7,543 bases of DNA from DASXMR01 sp036495525 (GTDB lineage Bacteria > Actinomycetota > Actinomycetes > Streptosporangiales > Streptosporangiaceae): the NCBI GenBank assembly GCA_036495525.1, contig DASXMR010000161.1, positions 1-7,543 on the forward strand, read 5' to 3'. Of this stretch, positions 5,216 through 7,543 are shown piece by piece. The notes beneath the pieces are model-generated. The model saw only the letters and a program-made list of their open reading frames with translations, had not been told where the DNA came from and did not search any database. Numbering within the stretch: position 1 is the stretch's first letter; every line of letters begins with the position of its first letter. A program made the position numbers and the translations under genes.

Positions 5216-5652
5216 CCGGAGCGCCGCTCATCCTCGACGCGGACGGACTAGATGCCCTGACCGAGGAGCCCCCGCCGGCCCGGCTCAGGGCGCTGCTGAC
5301 CCAGGCCTGGGAACGCGGCAGTGATGTGCTGGTCCCGGCTCTGGTGTGTGCTGAGAGCTGCCGTGGCGCCGCCCGTACCCGGGCGGTCGAGGCGGCCCTG
5401 GCCCGGCACCGGGATACGCGCGCCAAGCGACCAGCGGTCCGTGTGGTCCAGACAGATTTTGACCTCGCTCGCCGCGTCGGCGCCATCCTTCACGCGATCG
5501 GCGCCGATACGAGGGACATCGTCGACGCGCACTCGGTCGCGGTGGCCTCGATGCATGGCCGCGCAGTCGTCGTCACCGCTGATCCGGCGGATATCGCCCG
5601 CCTGGCTTCCGCGATGCCGATCGTCCGAGTGGTTACCCGCCCTGCCCGCTAG
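5212..5652 (+). CDS. vapC: VapC-type PIN-domain RNase toxin
   Basis: The 146-aa protein is one PIN domain, a magnesium-dependent RNase fold; VapC toxins cut tRNA or rRNA to stop translation. All expected acidic residues are present: Asp9 in ILDADGLDAL, Glu48 in CAES, Asp105 (with Asp102 next to it) in DIVDAH, and Asp124 in TADPADI, the usual C-terminal TxDPxDl motif. It should therefore be active. The TTG start at 5212 overlaps the antitoxin stop; GAGG at 5197-5200 is 11 nt upstream, longer than ideal, so expression probably relies on coupling to vapB. The stop lies 3 bp from the stop of the convergent GTPase gene, with no hairpin between them beyond the 10-bp palindrome CCGCTAGCGG (5646-5655). 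The RNA target cannot be told from sequence. Confidence 0.9.
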   Translation: MTGAPLILDADGLDALTEEPPPARLRALLTQAWERGSDVLVPALVCAESCRGAARTRAVEAALARHRDTRAKRPAVRVVQTDFDLARRVGAILHAIGADTRDIVDAHSVAVASMHGRAVVVTADPADIARLASAMPIVRVVTRPAR

Positions 5653-5655
5653 CGG

Positions 5656-7543
5656 TTACGGCATCTCGCGGCCGCCTCGGCGCTCCGGTGCGCGACCGGG
5701 CAGTTGCCGTGCCGGTAGATCGGTGCCGTCCCGGACTGGATACCTGCCGTGCACCGGCCGGTAGCTGTCGAAGCTCGTCTCGACTACTCCCTCCCCGCCG
5801 GTCAGCCCTGGCAGCTGCTGCTGCAGCACGCGCACCTGGGCTGACGGCAGCACTGCCTCGATGACCGCGAGGTCGCCATGGGGCAGCGGCGCGTCGACCG
5901 CGGCGCCGAGGCGGGCCAGGGCCGACAGGACCGTGCCCAGCCGCTGCGCCGGAATCTCCAGCCGGGCACGCGCCATGGGCTCGCACACCACGGTGCCAGC
6001 CCGGTCGAGTGCCTCAGACAGCACCATCGGGGTCATCTTCCGGAAATCAGCGGCGGTCGTCCGCGGCGTGGGCAGGACCTTCTTGGCCGCGCCGTCGCCG
6101 ATGTAGTAGTCGCACTCGGTCATGGTCACCAGCACGTCCGTGACGGCCCAGCCATACCGGCCGACCCGCAGCGCCGAGCTGACGTACTGGGTCATCGACG
6201 CGGCGAAGCTGGCGGCTGTCTTGTAGATGTACATCGGAATCGTGCGCGGATCCAGGCTGAGCCGGAAGCAGATCCCCGAGCCAGCCGCGGCTTGCTGGAC
6301 GGTCAGGCCGATCGTGGCCGAGTACGGATGATCGTCGGACTGCAGGTATTCCGCTGCGCGGCCGGTCCCGGCCGGCCGCTCGACGTAGATCGTCGTCGTC
6401 TCGCGGAATGTCACCGCGATGCCGAAGTCGGCAGCGAGCGTGGCCTGGATGACTTCCTTCTGAACTTCTCCGTACAGCGACACCGAGATCTGCTGGCGCT
6501 CGTCATCCTGGCGCACGTTGATCAGCGGATCCTGCTCGGCGATCTGGGTCAGTGCGGCGCGCAGCCGTCCGCGGTCGGCCGGGTCGCTGGCCGCGACCAC
6601 GGATTCCAGCGCTGGCGGCGGGAACTGCGCGGCGGCGCCGCCAGCGGCCGGCTGCCCGAGGCGGTCACCGATCCGGGCGGCGCTCAGCCCCCAGAGCTTG
6701 CCGATCTGGCCGGCGGTGAGCGTGCGCCTGGCGGTGGCGGGCCCGCGGTCGAACACGGCGAGGGCGGTGACCTTGCCGCTGCCGTCTCCGCTCAGCCGCA
6801 GCCGGTCCCGCGCGTGCACGGTGCCGGAGAACATCCGCACGTAGGCGACCTTCTCGCCGCTCTCAGCCCGCTCGATCTTGAAGATGCTGCCGGAGGCCAG
6901 CCCGGCCGGGTCGCCGGCGGCCGCCGGGAGCAGCGCGGCGATGCCGCCGGTCAGGTCAGGCACGCCGGCCCCGGTGATGGCCGAGCCGAAGAACACCGGG
7001 TGCACCAGCGTCCGGGCCGTCTGCGCCACCAGAGCGGCCCGGAGCCGGCCGTACCGGATCTGCCGTCCGGCGACGAACGCGGCCATCAGCTGCTCGTCAT
7101 TCTCGGCAAGCAGCTCGGTCAGCGCGAGCCGGAACCCGGCGTCCGCGGCGCCCAGCGGCGTCACGTACGTCCGGCGGCTGCCAGCCGCCTGCACCGAGCC
7201 GGTCGCGATGACCGCGAGCTGCAGCCGCTCGCGGATCTCCCGCAGCACTCGCTGCGGGTCAGCGCCTGCCCGGTCGATCTTGTTGACGAACAGCAGGGTC
7301 GGCACGCGCAGCCGGCGCAGAGTCCGCATCAGGATCCTGGTCTGCGGCTGCACGCCCTCCACTGCCGAGATGACCAGCACGGCGCCGTCCAGCACAGTGA
7401 GTACCCGTTCCACCTCGGCGATGAAGTCCGGGTGGCCGGGGGTGTCGATCAGGTTGACGGTGACATCACCGAGGCCGAACGAGGCGACGGCGGACTTGAT
7501 GGTGATCCCGCGCTGCCGCTCCAGCGCCAGCGTGTCAGTCTGC
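5656..7543 (-). CDS. TetM/Otr(A)-type ribosomal protection GTPase, 5' end missing
   Basis: 628 C-terminal residues are present in frame to the window edge; about 40 N-terminal residues with the P-loop are outside. The family are EF-G-like GTPases that bind the ribosome and dislodge tetracycline. The G domain shows RGITI (switch I, visible residues 11-15), DTPGH (33-37), NKID (87-90) and GSA (186-188). Domain II follows (about 219-300), then a domain III stretch with QDPLINVRQD and LYGEVQKEV, the IYVERP segment opening domain IV, and domain V ending in GLTGGEGVVETSFDSYRPV. The stretch DGAVLVISAVEGVQPQTRILMRTLRRL is very like Otr(A) as I remember it. The domain IV loop that reaches the drug site is altered: CDYYIGDGAAKKVLPTPRTTAADFR replaces the shorter SPVSTPADFR type. 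A Pro/Arg-rich tail of ~30 residues follows domain V. Whether it gives tetracycline resistance is therefore open. Confidence 0.9.
   Translation of the reverse strand, partial: QTDTLALERQRGITIKSAVASFGLGDVTVNLIDTPGHPDFIAEVERVLTVLDGAVLVISAVEGVQPQTRILMRTLRRLRVPTLLFVNKIDRAGADPQRVLREIRERLQLAVIATGSVQAAGSRRTYVTPLGAADAGFRLALTELLAENDEQLMAAFVAGRQIRYGRLRAALVAQTARTLVHPVFFGSAITGAGVPDLTGGIAALLPAAAGDPAGLASGSIFKIERAESGEKVAYVRMFSGTVHARDRLRLSGDGSGKVTALAVFDRGPATARRTLTAGQIGKLWGLSAARIGDRLGQPAAGGAAAQFPPPALESVVAASDPADRGRLRAALTQIAEQDPLINVRQDDERQQISVSLYGEVQKEVIQATLAADFGIAVTFRETTTIYVERPAGTGRAAEYLQSDDHPYSATIGLTVQQAAAGSGICFRLSLDPRTIPMYIYKTAASFAASMTQYVSSALRVGRYGWAVTDVLVTMTECDYYIGDGAAKKVLPTPRTTAADFRKMTPMVLSEALDRAGTVVCEPMARARLEIPAQRLGTVLSALARLGAAVDAPLPHGDLAVIEAVLPSAQVRVLQQQLPGLTGGEGVVETSFDSYRPVHGRYPVRDGTDLPARQLPGRAPERRGGREMP

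Noticed and set aside
1..7543. Search by eye for CRISPR repeats, insertion-sequence ends, tRNA genes and phage genes.
   Set aside because: No regularly spaced repeats, transposase motifs, cloverleaf-like sequences or phage structural genes were recognised.

Overview
The window is GC-rich, and its coding frames are strongly biased to G or C at third codon positions. Gene content (type I pantothenate kinase of the mycobacterial/streptomycete form, an Otr(A)-like ribosomal protection GTPase, a VapBC module, an ECF sigma factor with a membrane partner) points to the chromosome of a high-GC actinomycete. I cannot name the order or genus. No rRNA, tRNA, CRISPR array, insertion sequence or attachment site was recognised.

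Layout, left to right. The 3' end of a VOC-fold protein gene (2-223, +) converges on a leftward two-gene unit: an ECF sigma factor (988-1503, -) and a single-pass membrane protein of unknown function (338-1009, -) that overlaps the sigma gene by 22 bp. A 423-bp divergent intergenic region (1504-1926) follows, with several short repeats. The rightward gene beyond it (1927-3726, +) encodes a secreted sedolisin (peptidase family S53) with a complete catalytic set, a canonical calcium site and a C-terminal beta-sandwich-like domain. A strong hairpin (3743-3782) separates it from coaA (3828-4760, -). Diverging from coaA is a vapBC toxin-antitoxin pair (4958-5215 and 5212-5652, +). The vapC stop lies 3 bp from the stop of a convergent, 5'-truncated TetM/Otr(A)-type translational GTPase gene (5656 to the window end, -).

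How the genes may work together. The sigma factor and membrane protein look like a regulator plus membrane partner, although the partner lacks the zinc-binding anti-sigma motif. Their divergent arrangement with the secreted protease makes that protease a candidate target; this is inference from gene order only. VapB and VapC form a self-contained RNase toxin/antitoxin module. CoaA is core metabolism (first step of CoA synthesis). The GTPase may protect ribosomes from a tetracycline-like drug or have another ribosomal role.

The points most worth a second look are the sedolisin's short N-terminal region where a large prodomain is expected, the membrane partner of the sigma factor, the altered domain IV loop of the GTPase, and two starts (vapB and coaA) that fit the actinobacterial leaderless pattern TAnnnT-N6-RTG.
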